In this document: positions 52,701-63,131 of the stretch, piece by piece
How positions within the stretch are numbered: position 1 is the first letter of the stretch
How the letters are laid out: each line of letters starts with the position of its first letter
Source: Stratiolaelaps scimitus
Lineage: Eukaryota; Arthropoda; Arachnida; Mesostigmata; Laelapidae
Reading direction: 5' to 3'
Assembly: GCA_019614645.1 (NCBI GenBank)
Contig: JABWDB010000011.1
Coordinates: forward strand, 1,116,001-1,180,000
Length of the DNA: 64,000 bases
Program-made: the position numbers and the translations under genes
Notes under the pieces: model-generated
Databases searched by the model: none
What the model was told of the DNA's origin: nothing
Seen by the model: the letters and a program-made list of their open reading frames with translations, nothing else

Positions 52701-55700
52701 GGGTTTGATCAAAGCATTACGTTCCTTTCCTAGACGCATCAATTAAACATCAGAACAAAAGCAACAACCAAAATGCAAGCGCTGTATTCGTAAAGGCGGC
52801 CATAGGTCACACAAATGAATCACGGAGTCACGATTTTACCTCCATATTCAATAGTATTGGGAGAGCGATTGATGTAATTATTTTGCGCATGCTCTGTGAG
52901 TATCTGTACCTCTGCCATGAAAAGGTCGTGGACGAACGAGGAATAGGCCGAGGCGGACGTTTGCAGCCATCCGAGCCAAATGAACGGCGGCATCGGATCC
53001 GGCCAGGGAAGACGGCGGCGGCGGCGGCGGAGGCGGCAACGGGGAACTATCGTTGTAATGAGCAGATCTCTCCCCCTCGTCCCCTCCACATCCCAACGAC
53101 TCCCCATTGTTTGGACAGAGACAACTGTAACGCCTGACGAGGTGTGCCGGCGACAGCGGCCCGGCCTCTCCCTCCGCGGGGTTCCGTTCGACGGAGCAGG
53201 CTGATTGCCTACCGTTTCCAAGATCTTTCCCTGTGTAGGGCCACGGTTATACGTGGGAAGATCTTAGGTGCCTGGGCGGGGACGCCGAACTACAAAGGGC
53301 AACTGCGTGTTAGGGCGCTACGTGATCGCTGGCAGCGGCGACGGCAGCATGGAAAGAGACAAACGGGAGCCCTGTCACACGCACACACGCACAGAGCAAC
53401 GTGAGCAGGACCGATGGGAAGAACAGAATGAACGTTGTGAGTGAGCCAAGAGGATCAAGGGAGATTCGGATTGCTTTGTATGTCACATGTGTCGGCTGAC
53501 CCCCATAGCGTCGTGGCTAGATGCCCGCCGCCGACGCCGCCGTGCATGGGTTGCCTTCGTGCCGGTTCTGCTGTAACCGCCCAATGCCCTCTATCGAGTC
53601 CTTGCTCGATGCTGTGCGCGACCTGTCTGCAGCGGTGCGAAGGATGTGCGCAACTTGGAGGGGGCTGTCACAATGCTGTCTCAATGTCTTTATGCGTTTT
53701 GCCAGATCACGGCTGAGAGGGGAGATTCCTCGATGGAAATATCTCTCAGAGATCTCCGAGGAGGTCCAGCCACCAAGGCGTCCGCGGGAGAATGTCCTAG
53801 GCGAAGGGTTTCTAAGGAGGGGTTCCCTTTCGAAGTGGTCCTTGAGGACCCCTTAATGTTTGCTCAAGGGTTGGAGCGCCTTTAGGTTCCTTGGTATTAT
53901 ACCTTCCTTAGACATTAATACCTTCGACTCAGCATACCACCGACCCCGTCCTCGAGCCGCGAGGAACGAGTGAGGGATATCCGAGACTGTCCTGCCGAGA
54001 CAGTTACGACATCCATCGCCTACCGAACGGAATAAGAACATAACCAGGAGAGTTTGTCCATCGGTGGCTGCCGGCGAACACGACAGCAAAAGACGACGAA
54101 AGCCATGGGCTAAATTGGCGAAATCCAGACGAGCCCAGATCCGGACCAGCGAGACATAGCTAGACGTTCAGGCCGACCCTCGGCAGCGACAACCGAAGAC
54201 ACAGTACAGGTGTGCACGGAGAGGAAATGTGGCCAAGATAGAGCAGAACAGATCGGAGAACGGATAAGCCGCTGACGGATACAGAGCGAAAACATGGAAC
54301 AACCGCTTCGAGGCCGAGGCGGGTCGACCGAAAAAATAAACACCGAGAGACTAGGTCCCGCGACCGGCATACACGGCAGTGGGATGTTGATCTGCTCCGG
54401 CCGAAGTGAAATAGGGACGGTCGCGTAGATCCCCGACCAGGAAAAAATATACTGGGAGAATAGCTGCGGGCAAATGCACTGGGAACGAACTGCGGATAAA
54501 GGCTGAGCAAAGATGACCACTCGGCCATTTTGTTCAGTAAATGTAATTCATTCTAAGCTGCACACCCATACAAATTCAACATGCTCGCATGTGCATATTA
54601 CAATAACTGCCTCCTCTTGGCGGTACAACAAAGGAGTATTTGTATTGTGTTGAATCACTTGAAATACACGCATAGCGCATTTTCCTCTGCCTTCTCGATC
54701 CAGGGACAACACGGCCTGCCGGACGTTCTATGTTGAACGGGTGACGATATCTGCGGGCGGCCACGGCGGTGGCCGTGGAGGCGGCGACGCCGGCGAAGAG
54801 GGCGACGTCGTGGACACCGTCGACGGTCGAACCTCGACCGCTGACCTGGCGCAAGTTGCTGATCGCGAGGAGACTAATGCGCCGCTCCGAGGCGAGGAGG
54901 AGGTGCCTATGTGCGAATCTACTCTCGACGATGATGAGGACGACGAACACGATTGTGCCGACAGCGTTCGTGAAGAGCAGATCAGCGCACGGGACCAACT
55001 CAATGATTCCAGCGACGAAATTGACACAACTGCCAAGTTCAGGATCAAGGTCAGTAGCGTAGGTTGACGGAAAAGAGTTGTAAAACTAGGTGCAATTGAC
55101 TTCGCAATTGACTTTCGCTGATAGGCTACCCGCAGCTGAGCGTATTGGGTACGTACAAAACGTGCTGAACCAAAGATCAGATTGTACATGTTGTCCTGTC
55201 CTCCCTACATGGCGTCATATTCCAGGGGTGGTTCGCCCCCCTCATCCCCCGGCCCACCAAATGTTCTATTCATTGTAAAATTGCAGCTCCTTCAATAAAC
55301 CATTAAACCTTTACCTTTTACTATCATATTCTAACGTGCATATCATTTTGTCGTTCATCTTGGTGAATTTCTATCTCCGTCTGTGCTTCTTATGGTTGAC
55401 CCGTCCGTTCCTACGCACCTGTATAGACATCCGGTCAGTCCCGTACCGTCTGGGTTAACTACCGGTCCATCGAGAAGACGCCATCACTCTACAACATTCG
55501 GCTGCGTCAGCTGCACCGACGAGTTGCCGAACTCATCCGGACGCTGAACTGCCTCGAGAAGATCAACGCGCGGCGTGTATGCCGCAACGAGCTGCCAGAC
55601 AACCATTCCGCAGCGCTAGCAGGTATCATGGATCTTGACCGGGTCACCGTCACGGGTCGAGGCTTCGGCGGGGCCACGGCATATATGACGTTGCAGATGG

Positions 55701-56170
55701 AAGAGCGCACGCTGTGTGGGGCGGCCATCGATCCGCTAATGTTCGTCATTCAGGCTGATCGTCCCATCAACGTGTGCCGGCCACTTCTGCTCGTGCTGAA
55801 CAGCCGCCAGACGGCCCGCGAAGACGTCCGCATCATCAAGACCATGTTTCGTAGGACGTACACCACGGCATACACCCTGCTCGGGTCAGCCGGTGACGCC
55901 CAGAGCGACCTACCGTTCGTTCGCCAGCCGTCGCTATGGAGTTCGCTGAGTCTGTCGTGGCCGATGGTCGCTCCGGGATCGTTCACGAGTCTCGATCTCG
56001 GCAGCAGCCTGCTCCTTCGGTTCATGGCGGACAAGTGCAACTTCTGCACCGTGATCACCGGGCCCAGCCGGGAGCCGTACGAGGACTACGTCCAACGAAA
56101 GTCGAACCTGATTGAGGAGGGCATCAAGATGCCCAGCCGCCTATTTTCGCGGTACACGAACGCCAGATAG
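43281..56170 (+). CDS. PLA2G7/PAFAH2-like: PAF-acetylhydrolase family protein lacking catalytic Ser and His; 5' end missing
   Basis: Exons 43281..43474, 49503..49691, 54704..55049 and 55427..56170 join in phase (2+1, 2+1, 0) into 1,473 nt, 490 residues plus stop. The family (group VII/VIII phospholipase A2, alpha/beta hydrolase) removes short or oxidised acyl chains from platelet-activating factor and oxidised phospholipids. Seen in order: the VGSVDVLNG start of the fold, FRIFYP, FPVVLFSHDIGECRTSSSSL, ELASHGCVVAAVEHRD, and MDLDRVTVTGRGFGGATAY, IDPLMF and LLGSAGDAQSDLPFV. In active family members the nucleophile elbow is GHSFGG and the His lies in GSVH. Here they read GRGFGG and GSAG, while the Asp (55730-55732) stays. 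Frame and splice sites are intact, so this is a candidate pseudoenzyme rather than a decayed gene. The N-terminal exon(s) lie upstream of 43281 and were not identified. Confidence 0.9.
43985..44068 (-). repeat. SINE tRNA-like head in PAF-AH-like intron 1
   Basis: On the minus strand it reads GGCTTGAGCGGCGAAGTCTC, an arm with an A-run, then GGTTCGAGCCCCGTG and ACGTGAGTGA, matching the SINE head, including a perfect B-box. (TA)n flanks both sides and no tail is visible. Confidence 0.65.
45828..45893 (-). repeat. tRNA-like relic in PAF-AH-like intron 1
   Basis: The minus strand reads GCGCCTGACTCATACACAGG, with a CCTG/CAGG stem around CTCATA, and after a short spacer GGTTCGATTCGTGTG, a B-box and T-arm. 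There is no matching acceptor stem. It may be a relic of a CAT-anticodon tRNA or another SINE family. Confidence 0.35.
49503..49691 (+). CDS. PLA2G7/PAFAH2-like: PAF-AH-like exon (oxyanion-side VVLFSH and EHR blocks)
   Basis: The acceptor gttttacag|acta supplies the third base of the split Lys codon. The donor is cacag|gttagt, ending in phase 2 within the Arg of EHR. The exon encodes LLGSQTSPLYVP, then PVVLFSHDIGECRTSSSSL and ELASHGCVVAAVEHR. The last block is nearly identical to human PAFAH2/PLA2G7 at IDLASHGFIVAAVEHR, including the buried strand-helix turn. A (TA)n run begins just after the donor. Confidence 0.9.
49692..54703 (+). other. PAF-AH-like intron 2 (5.0 kb)
   Basis: Bounded by gttagt and gatccag. 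Contains (TA)n and CT-rich runs and a GGC-rich patch at 53.0 kb. No conserved exon is missing between the flanking exons, since EHR and the following D are contiguous in the family. Confidence 0.75.
54704..55049 (+). CDS. PLA2G7/PAFAH2-like: PAF-AH-like exon with Gly-rich/acidic insertion
   Basis: The acceptor tcgatccag|ggac completes Arg and continues DNTACRTFYVERV, matching the HRDRSA.TYYF block that follows EHR in the family. The donor is caag|gtcagt, in phase 0. Between these the exon encodes a low-complexity segment: a Gly-rich run (GGHGGGRGGGDAGEEGD), then a Glu/Asp-rich stretch including DDDEDDEHD. Human enzymes have only ~25-40 polar residues here, on a surface loop. The GC and codon pattern differs from neighbouring exons because of the GGC/GAG repeats. 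Confidence 0.82.
55271..55318 (+). repeat. SINE 3' tail fragment inside PAF-AH-like intron 3
   Basis: CATTGTAAAATTGCAGCTCC is followed by TTCAATAAACCATTAAACCT and TTACC. It sits in the 377-bp intron, ~110 nt upstream of the terminal-exon acceptor. Confidence 0.7.
55427..56170 (+). CDS. PLA2G7/PAFAH2-like: PAF-AH-like terminal exon carrying the altered triad
   Basis: The acceptor is ctgtatag|acatc and the reading frame runs 744 nt to a TAG at 56168-56170. It encodes the helix-rich segment (LYNIRLRQLHRRVAELIRTL) aligning with HVRNPQVHQRVSECLRVL of PAFAH2, then the elbow, Asp and His regions. Elbow codons: GGT CGA GGC TTC GGC GGG at 55655-55672, with Gly (GGC, 55661-55663) where Ser is expected; AGC to GGC is a single transition. 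The His position reads Gly (55892-55894). The C-terminal lid/tail and length are otherwise normal for the family. Confidence 0.92.
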   Translation, partial: TSGQSRTVWVNYRSIEKTPSLYNIRLRQLHRRVAELIRTLNCLEKINARRVCRNELPDNHSAALAGIMDLDRVTVTGRGFGGATAYMTLQMEERTLCGAAIDPLMFVIQADRPINVCRPLLLVLNSRQTAREDVRIIKTMFRRTYTTAYTLLGSAGDAQSDLPFVRQPSLWSSLSLSWPMVAPGSFTSLDLGSSLLLRFMADKCNFCTVITGPSREPYEDYVQRKSNLIEEGIKMPSRLFSRYTNAR

Positions 56171-56893
56171 CTGTAATCGACGTTACACGATCGATAACTA
56201 TTATTCTAATATACCGAACGACACGGGAACAACGCGGAAACTCACCGAGATCACATCGAACATTGAGCAAATTTGTATTATATATATATAGGTAGATTAA
56301 TTAAGCTATCCTGATGATTCTATAATAGCTGGCGTTCTTCGTGACATTTATTCGAAGTGTTTAACACGTGGATGCTATAGGCGAGGCGTGATATGCGCTC
56401 GCACGCATATCACGATGAGCATTTCTTCACAAAAGACCTATGTCACTGCCGGGATAATCTTCGATCACTAACGTGCCTCTCAGCGAACGTGCCAATAACC
56501 CGTTCCTTCACGAATCGGTGCTGGACAGCTATGGAAGAGCGGCATGTAGCGGGCTCATGGCTGTGTGTATATCTGTATGTGTGTGTGCGCGTCAGCGTAA
56601 TTTGATGCACTGAAACACGATGGGTATCATATAAATAGAAGAGGCCTACGAACGTTCCCCCGGCATACAATTAGCCCGATAATTAGCCTCTAATTAGTGT
56701 CCCCTTCGATTCGCTACCTGAAGGAACCGAGTTGACGTTGCATCCCACAGCGGAAACAGTATTCTGACAAAGAGTGACCATAAATAGGCTAGGTTTATTG
56801 TATTTGTTCATGTTATTAAATCGTTGCTACTTAGCTAACTATAATAGCCAGCTGTCGAGAACAAAACAAGTAGTTTTCTATGTACATATATAT

Positions 56894-56925
<32 letters not shown>

Positions 56926-58997
56926 ATATATATATAGTGCTATGGCACGATGCGATTATTTTCCATCATCGAAATCGTAATAATAGTGAATCATTTTATT
57001 TTTTGCGCACTCAGTGCTATTACATATATGTATATATATAGGCGCGCAGGGGGCACCGTGACGCGACATTAGCCGACACCGGCGGACAACCGCTGTATCG
57101 GTTGCCGGCTTTCTCAGCGAATCAGTCGGGTTTCCCTCGCTCAGCGTTGTGTTACAGGGCCTGCATACGCATATGATAGGGACATGGATACGAAACGATT
57201 TCATACAATATATGGATATATATATATATATATATATATACAACTGTGTGATGAGCCATCCTAGGTCTTCTTGGCAACAGAGAAAAATAATGATCCGGAA
57301 GCGCGAGTTTTAACTTTCAGATGTCTGGTGCCGTATCTCATTTCATGAATACCTTTGAAATTCGATGTTTTCAAACGGACGAGATCAGAGAAGGGAATTG
57401 TCTGTCAAAGCACCATATTGACACCGATGGGTGAAGCTCTCCGCATTCACAATTGCGGTCATCCCAGCATCACGTAACGGGAAAGATTACCGTGTTATCC
57501 TACGGCGACTTCGGGTGCTTTTCCAAAATCAAATGTTCAAGTATAATAATAATAAGTATCATTATTATTATCATTATTATAACAATCATTATTATTCGGC
57601 TAGCTTCCTTATATTAGTTGTGACTGTTGTGCGAAAACAGCAGTAACCTACACGTGTGTTGACCACCGAGTTATATTCCCACGGGGCATACATACATAAG
57701 AATAGTATAGCGAACCTCGGAAAAGAGCACAGGGTCTCCTGTTCGCGGACATTATATGAATTAAGCAGCTGCTAATGTGTACGGCGGCGCGCGTTTGGGG
57801 ACACGTGCTCCTGAGACGCTACACTGCACAACCTTCCCCCTTGCTCTAGCTGAAGCCTCACCCGCGCACGGCAAGCGATTCAACACGGGTCACGTTTATT
57901 GAACAGTTCTACATTTTAACATTCAATCAGCAGTCAATTGTTCCGGATCGATAAAGTTGGAAGTGAAACCAATAAACATTTTCAATCAATCGCGATACCT
58001 TCGCATGTGTCTCACCTTGGGAACATTGTTTGTGTAGAGTGGTAGAATTAAATTACATAATCAAATATTAGAACTGCGATATATATATATATATATATCA
58101 ACAGCGATTCCACACGCGCAATCAATTCAGTTGCAAACTCTATCCAGAATAAGCCTTATCATTTTTTGAATAATTAGGCAAAATATAGATATACAATAAT
58201 AACAATTTAATTATTGACCCCACACGTTGTGACTATTAAAAGGGCAGCATTTTAATTATGTACGATACACTGCTTTATGCTGCGTATCGCCTCTGATTGT
58301 CCTCGTTTGAAGTATACCTCGTGCAAGCAAATTTATTAAGCTTTCTCTGCTTTAATCGTATTTCCCTATTGATGGGTATGCACAATCAATATAGTGCGCG
58401 GGGCTCCCTATGAACTACTACTAATCAGGCCTTCGTGCCTCTTCCCAGTTAGGCCTTCCGCGTGTTTCATCGTTAGTCAATCGCGCAACTAGAGATCAGG
58501 GGAAAATAAAGAAAAAATAAATTGCTTAGTTCCAAGACTTTATGCGTTCCGTAGATCCAGCGCCCCCATCCAAGGCAAGCTGTTGTGCCTACAGTGGAAC
58601 TCACAGACGGTGCGGATAAGGTAACCGCTATCTGATGAGAGGAGCAGACAATTAGCGTGTCTTTCTGTTTAAGAGAACTCGAATAACTGAAAAATGCCTG
58701 CACGCACGCCCGACCTTACATCTAGGGCCATCTTTCCTCGGTAGTGTGGGGCTCGTAGCCACTAAAGACCAATCATGTGTCTTTTCTAACCGGGGGCACG
58801 TGGCCACTACTCGTATTACTTCGGACGAACAGACCCTCTGTGGGACCTTTGAGTGGGACCAGACAGCAATTGGCGCTGCTCAGGAGCGTCTGGCTACGCT
58901 ATGGACACCGGCCATAGCATAGCCTGACGATCTCGATCCATATTTCTTCTGTCCCTTCAATTTCCTCTCTCCCTTCTCTCCCTCTCTCTCTCACACT
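56171..58997. other. Downstream of PAF-AH-like gene
   Basis: AT-rich with several (TA)n and ATT runs. Possible poly(A) hexamers are non-canonical (ATTAAA near 56815). No gene seen. Confidence 0.5.
56886..56935. repeat. Interrupted (TA)n microsatellite
   Basis: About 50 bp of TA dinucleotides with two AATA interruptions, downstream of the PAF-AH-like gene. Confidence 0.85.
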
Positions 58998-59158
58998 CTG
59001 TCGGTGGCTTGGACGGCTAAGTCTCTGGATGTAAAAAGACAGAGGCCGCAGATTCGAGTTTCGCTACGTGAGAGCATTTATATGCCCTCACGAGAAGAGA
59101 ACTTAAGCATTGTAAAATTGCAGTTCCTTTGAGATACCAATAAGCCTTTACATTTACC
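58998..59158 (+). repeat. tRNA-derived SINE, near full-length copy
   Basis: The head is GGCTTGGACGGCTAAGTCTC, then GCAGATTCGAGTTTCGCTAC with a diverged B-box. The linker with TTAAGCATTGTAAAATTGCA leads to the tail CAATAAGCCTTTACATTTAC. Clearly the same family as the copy at 38.1 kb, with a slightly different tRNA-like core. It lies between a CT-rich run and unique sequence. Confidence 0.75.
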
Positions 59159-62100
59159 TCTGGATCTCGCTGTGAACAGGTCAAGCGTACGTCCTATATG
59201 CTATATATTCTTGCACCCTCCGTTTGTGCGAAGAACCGCTCGCCAGAAATACATTTCATCCCGTAGGGGGCGGCTGCAGGGGCACAACCACGAGAACACG
59301 GACAATTAAGTAAGGGGTAGCTTACCGCAAAAGTGAGGCCCTCGAAAGGCCGACTGGCGAGGAGCTAAGCGAAAGACGAAATCACGCCAGCGGTAGCTAC
59401 CGAGGTGGAAGCTTGTAACCCCCTCCGGGGTACAAACCCCCAAGGGGTACACACGATTCAAACCAGTCAAATATAGCAGGAGAAAGAAAGCAATCGTGGA
59501 GCATCTCTCGAAACATGTTCCTGCGTTCCGGCACGCCACACAGCAATATATTCCCAGTGTATGGTTTCAGATGGAGGAGTTCACGCGGATGTAGGGATCC
59601 GGTATATGTAGGAGTTGTTCGCATAGGTGAGCAGACCAGCATCATGTTGACAAGCTTAGAAGAAGAACAGCGGTAGATCACGGCATGGGTTTGACTCAAG
59701 GGCCTTGGTATCTTGCTATTGCGTGGCTGGAGTGGCACGAGGACACGGGGGATTTGCTAGCGTACGAAGCCCTAGCAAATCCCTGTAGGAACTGCCTACT
59801 ATCCCAAAGCGCAGTAAGCAGTTCTCACCCAGGCAGGCCACAGGATAAAATTGATATATACATATACGATATGTATATATATATATATAGGTTGTTCGGA
59901 GCAATTTTGTAAAGGGAAAAACCTTCGATAATAATTGAACGAAGCGTCAGAGGCGTGCGAAATTTCAGCTGATTGTACCTAAGCCTTTTGCTGAGATGTA
60001 GCCCAGCGCTGGGTCAGTTCCCTTAGAACGCCCATGAATCTCGAAGCAGAGACACCATTTACGGGTGAAATCATAAAGGAATTGTTCCCCGCCTTCTCAG
60101 ATTCGCCTCTTCTGCCGCCTCTGTATTGATCCGTGTTTTCGTGACCCAAGGCCAACATCCAACGACCCCTCAGCCTTTCCACTTCTGCGCAGTCTCTCGC
60201 TGGCGATATTTGTCGTCGCACATCGACATGCAGCGGCCTCCGTTAACACACGTACGTCCGTGCACGCACGCAACAGCGACGATCGCAGGTGTCGGACGAC
60301 GTTGTCAGACAACGCCCCTCGTCACCGAGCGCCTATTGTCGTCGAAACGACTGTCGATCGGACAAGGCATCCCCGACGCCGCAATAGGCGATACCCAAGC
60401 GCGCTACAGCAGAGGAACACCGACAACGGCTCCTTCCGCTATTTTCCGTGATGGTGCCCATCTCGACGCCTCGATATACAACAACACCTCAACTCGACGC
60501 ATTCGGCGGAGAGAGCAACCGACTCATGCCGACTCATGCTGCCTTCAGAGGGAAAACGGCCCCGTCCAAAACCTATATTCTCCCGATGTAGCGCGGGCTG
60601 CACTTCAGTCCTTGGCCGTATCTTCCTTTTGATTGCGTTTTATCGCGTTCCGTGGGTGCAAGCACGTCCGTGCATCGAGTCGTCGTCGTCCAACCCACGG
60701 ATGCCACCGTCTCATTCCGGCTTTCATCCGGTCGCCGATATCTCGCGATGCACAATCAGTCAGTTCGGCTCGGCCTGCTGTCGCGGCGGATTTCGCGCAA
60801 TCTTCCCACCTTGTGCCGTATGAGTCTCCACCAGCACAGACGTGCACAGGAACGCCTGTTGCTGCTGCCACCACGGCTTGCGGCTTGATAACAATGCCAT
60901 CGGGCGCAGCTCGGGGGGAGCGTTGGGGTGAAACGGGGGAAGGGGCCTCGCCTACATGTAAAAAGTCGCGTTTTTTCTTTCACCCGTGGTTGGAATCCCT
61001 TTGCGTCGGAGTTCCGTGTCGCTGCTGTCGACGTGTCCGCCACTGCCAGCAGCTACCCCTCGACTTCCCACTTGATTGTTCGAACGAGTCCCACTGCAAG
61101 TGCCGACTCCCGCCCAGCGGACCAACATCCCGACCGTTCGGCTTTCGATCAACGATTCATGCTGCAAAGCGTGCGCTGTTCCTTGGAACTTCAGAAAACA
61201 GCGGGGACTCAAGGACAGATCAGCCCGAAAGAGAGAGAGAGGTGGTGGAGTTGGAAGCGAGTACTTCGAGCGGCACTTTCAAGTCAAACAAAGCCAAGAA
61301 TAAGGGGGAGATCCTCACATTGCTGACACGTACAGGGTGAACTCGGGGAGTTGGGAAAGGCGATACCGATCCGCATTAAGGGAGTCGCGTACGACACAAG
61401 GACATTGCATCCCCTCTCCTAGTTATAAATTGACAATCAGTAAATATTTAAAATGTAATACTTATCACGTATTTTACCTTAATTAATGACCTTCTCTCTT
61501 CAAGAGTGCTGTTTACGAGATGCAACTGGGCCATACGGACGTAGTTTACCGTCTGACTGTTTTCCAGCATATCCTTGTAACTCATGTCTTTCGACTCATG
61601 ACCTTGTTTGGGTTGCAAATCCCGGGGGCTTCACTTGCGGCCTCTCTCCTGGGACCACCCACTCAGGTCTTTATATCAAATTGCATCATATTGCCATATG
61701 GACACCATTTCTCATTACCAGTGATGACTCGATTCAGGAATCGATCATTGTGATCGCGTGTCGCGCGATAGCAGGCGGGCGGCGAGGTGTTCAACTGCCA
61801 CGGTAAGCAATATTCCCTTGTTTCGTTCGGACAGATCATGGGGCACCCATTCTCAGTGTTGAGGAAAATCCTACTGAGTCAAAGTGACGATCCTTTATCA
61901 CTATTAACAATAACCCTTTATTACTTCGGCTGATTCCGGCGTTGTTCGCCTGTCGTCTTCCTGCCCGGACGTCACAAGACGCGTCCTACCAAAGTTCGAT
62001 GGTCTACCCGAGTAGGAGGCATCCGCAACGTACAGCATACGACCATTCACTATTGGGCAATTGTCAAGCTGCTAACATCGTCTCCGTACACAAACAGATA

Positions 62101-62627
62101 TCGCTGGCCGCTTCCGCTGCCTTTCGGCCTCGGCGAGGCGCATAGAAAAATCCTGAGAAGGGCTTTCTTGTCCCTTTGGAGCGTCCACATTTGGGACGTT
62201 TGTAGGGAGGAACCTACATACTGCGTACACCAACTGCAGTTATTTTTCACTAGCGGAGGAAGAAAACAGTTTTCGAATGAATTACGTATATATGTAGCCA
62301 CCGATGTTAGCAATAAAGGCGACCAGATGATCCTGCCCATCGGTACAACGGTCCGAAAGGACTGCTGTCCATGGACTATTGCATTGATGAACATTGGCAG
62401 TAAACGCCGTTTATGTCCAAATGTATCAGTATATGAATATTCGCCACCGCTCTCACATAATACCAATATAAGCAAACAACGATTCCATGTCCCCACACAG
62501 TAGTTGTGTCTAGCAAAATCCGCAGCCGTAGTCGACAGCTGCTCGCCTCGCTCGAACATCTCGTGGTCTGTTGAGCTAGGCAGACCTCGCAACAGTAACT
62601 AAACGGAAGACCGCGCGCCGACTGAGT
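59159..62627. other. Region between SINE and PAM2 gene
   Basis: GC-rich open frames at 60126-60632 and 60633-61340 on both strands show no motif. Upstream exons of the PAM2 protein could lie here, but none can be identified. Confidence 0.5.
59749..59783. repeat. 12-bp perfect inverted repeat
   Basis: GGGATTTGCTAG and CTAGCAAATCCC surround an 11-nt loop. A weaker hairpin (GAACTGC...GCAGTTC) follows within 50 bp. Confidence 0.7.
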
Positions 62628-63131
62628 ATGCGCGTTCCCAGGAGCAGCAAGAACGTTGGTTTGTCGCTGCCGATGCGCAGAGCCATGATGGCGTCCGGTA
62701 TACGCCGCAACCGTCGTCACCACGGCTGCCCCAAAAGTTCTCGTATTATAAGGGGTGGAGCACCTAAACCGCCTCGTGATACTCCACCTAACCCTGGAAC
62801 GGTTGTGGTGGGAGCAACGCGTCCCAAACGGCGCGGCCGGCTTGGAGAACTCAATGCGCCTGTCCGACGAGGCCTTGACCGGCCGACCAGCCCACGCCTT
62901 GACCGGCCGACCAGCCCACGCCTTGACCGGCCGACCAGCCCACGCTCTGCCCGGCTTCCTGCCCCGCTTCCCGGACTGCCCGAGGATCTGGAGTCCGTGG
63001 CGGCTAGATCCAATTTGAGGGCCGATGCACCGGAATTTGTACCACGATCCAGCACGCCACAACCGAGCTCGCCATCCGCGAAGTCACAAGCGCCCGCGAA
63101 GCCAAAACGGAAGTCGAAGAAGAAGCAGTAA
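62628..63131 (+). CDS. C-terminal part of a PAM2-motif, Pro/Arg-rich protein (hypothetical)
   Basis: Open frame of 167 residues to the stop; the true start is uncertain and the region may be a last exon, with possible acceptors at about 62637 or 62676. Residues ~42-80 are basic and Pro-rich. Residues 83-106 are three exact copies of LDRPTSPR. At ~128-138 is SNLRADAPEFVP, a good match to PAM2 (consensus L.....a.eFvP), the peptide that binds the MLLE domain of poly(A)-binding protein. The end is a basic tail, KPKRKSKKKQ. PAM2 proteins usually act in mRNA deadenylation, translation or decay. I do not recognise the specific protein. An ATTAAA lies ~65 nt after the stop. The reverse strand is also open here because of the repeats, but shows no known motif. 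Confidence 0.5.
   Translation: MRVPRSSKNVGLSLPMRRAMMASGIRRNRRHHGCPKSSRIIRGGAPKPPRDTPPNPGTVVVGATRPKRRGRLGELNAPVRRGLDRPTSPRLDRPTSPRLDRPTSPRSARLPAPLPGLPEDLESVAARSNLRADAPEFVPRSSTPQPSSPSAKSQAPAKPKRKSKKKQ
62874..62945 (+). repeat. 24-bp in-frame tandem repeat, 3 identical copies
   Basis: Units at 62874-62897, 62898-62921 and 62922-62945 are identical at nucleotide level, each encoding LDRPTSPR. Identity at silent sites points to recent expansion. Confidence 0.95.

Noticed and set aside
54110..54998. Minus-strand frames of 122-153 codons over the PAF-AH-like exon and intron 2
   Set aside because: Ser-rich or Arg-rich shadows with no motif; the plus-strand exon is phase-consistent with its neighbours.
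43281..56170. PAF-AH-like gene as a decayed pseudogene
   Set aside because: No stops or frameshifts in four exons and all splice sites are canonical and in phase; only catalytic residues are changed.
60126..61340. Two long plus-strand frames as a gene
   Set aside because: No recognisable domain, overlapping open frames on both strands and GC-rich composition; cannot be supported as coding.
62376..63062. 228-codon minus-strand frame over the PAM2 gene
   Set aside because: Antisense shadow of the plus-strand frame, kept open by the 24-bp repeat; no motif, while the plus frame has PAM2.
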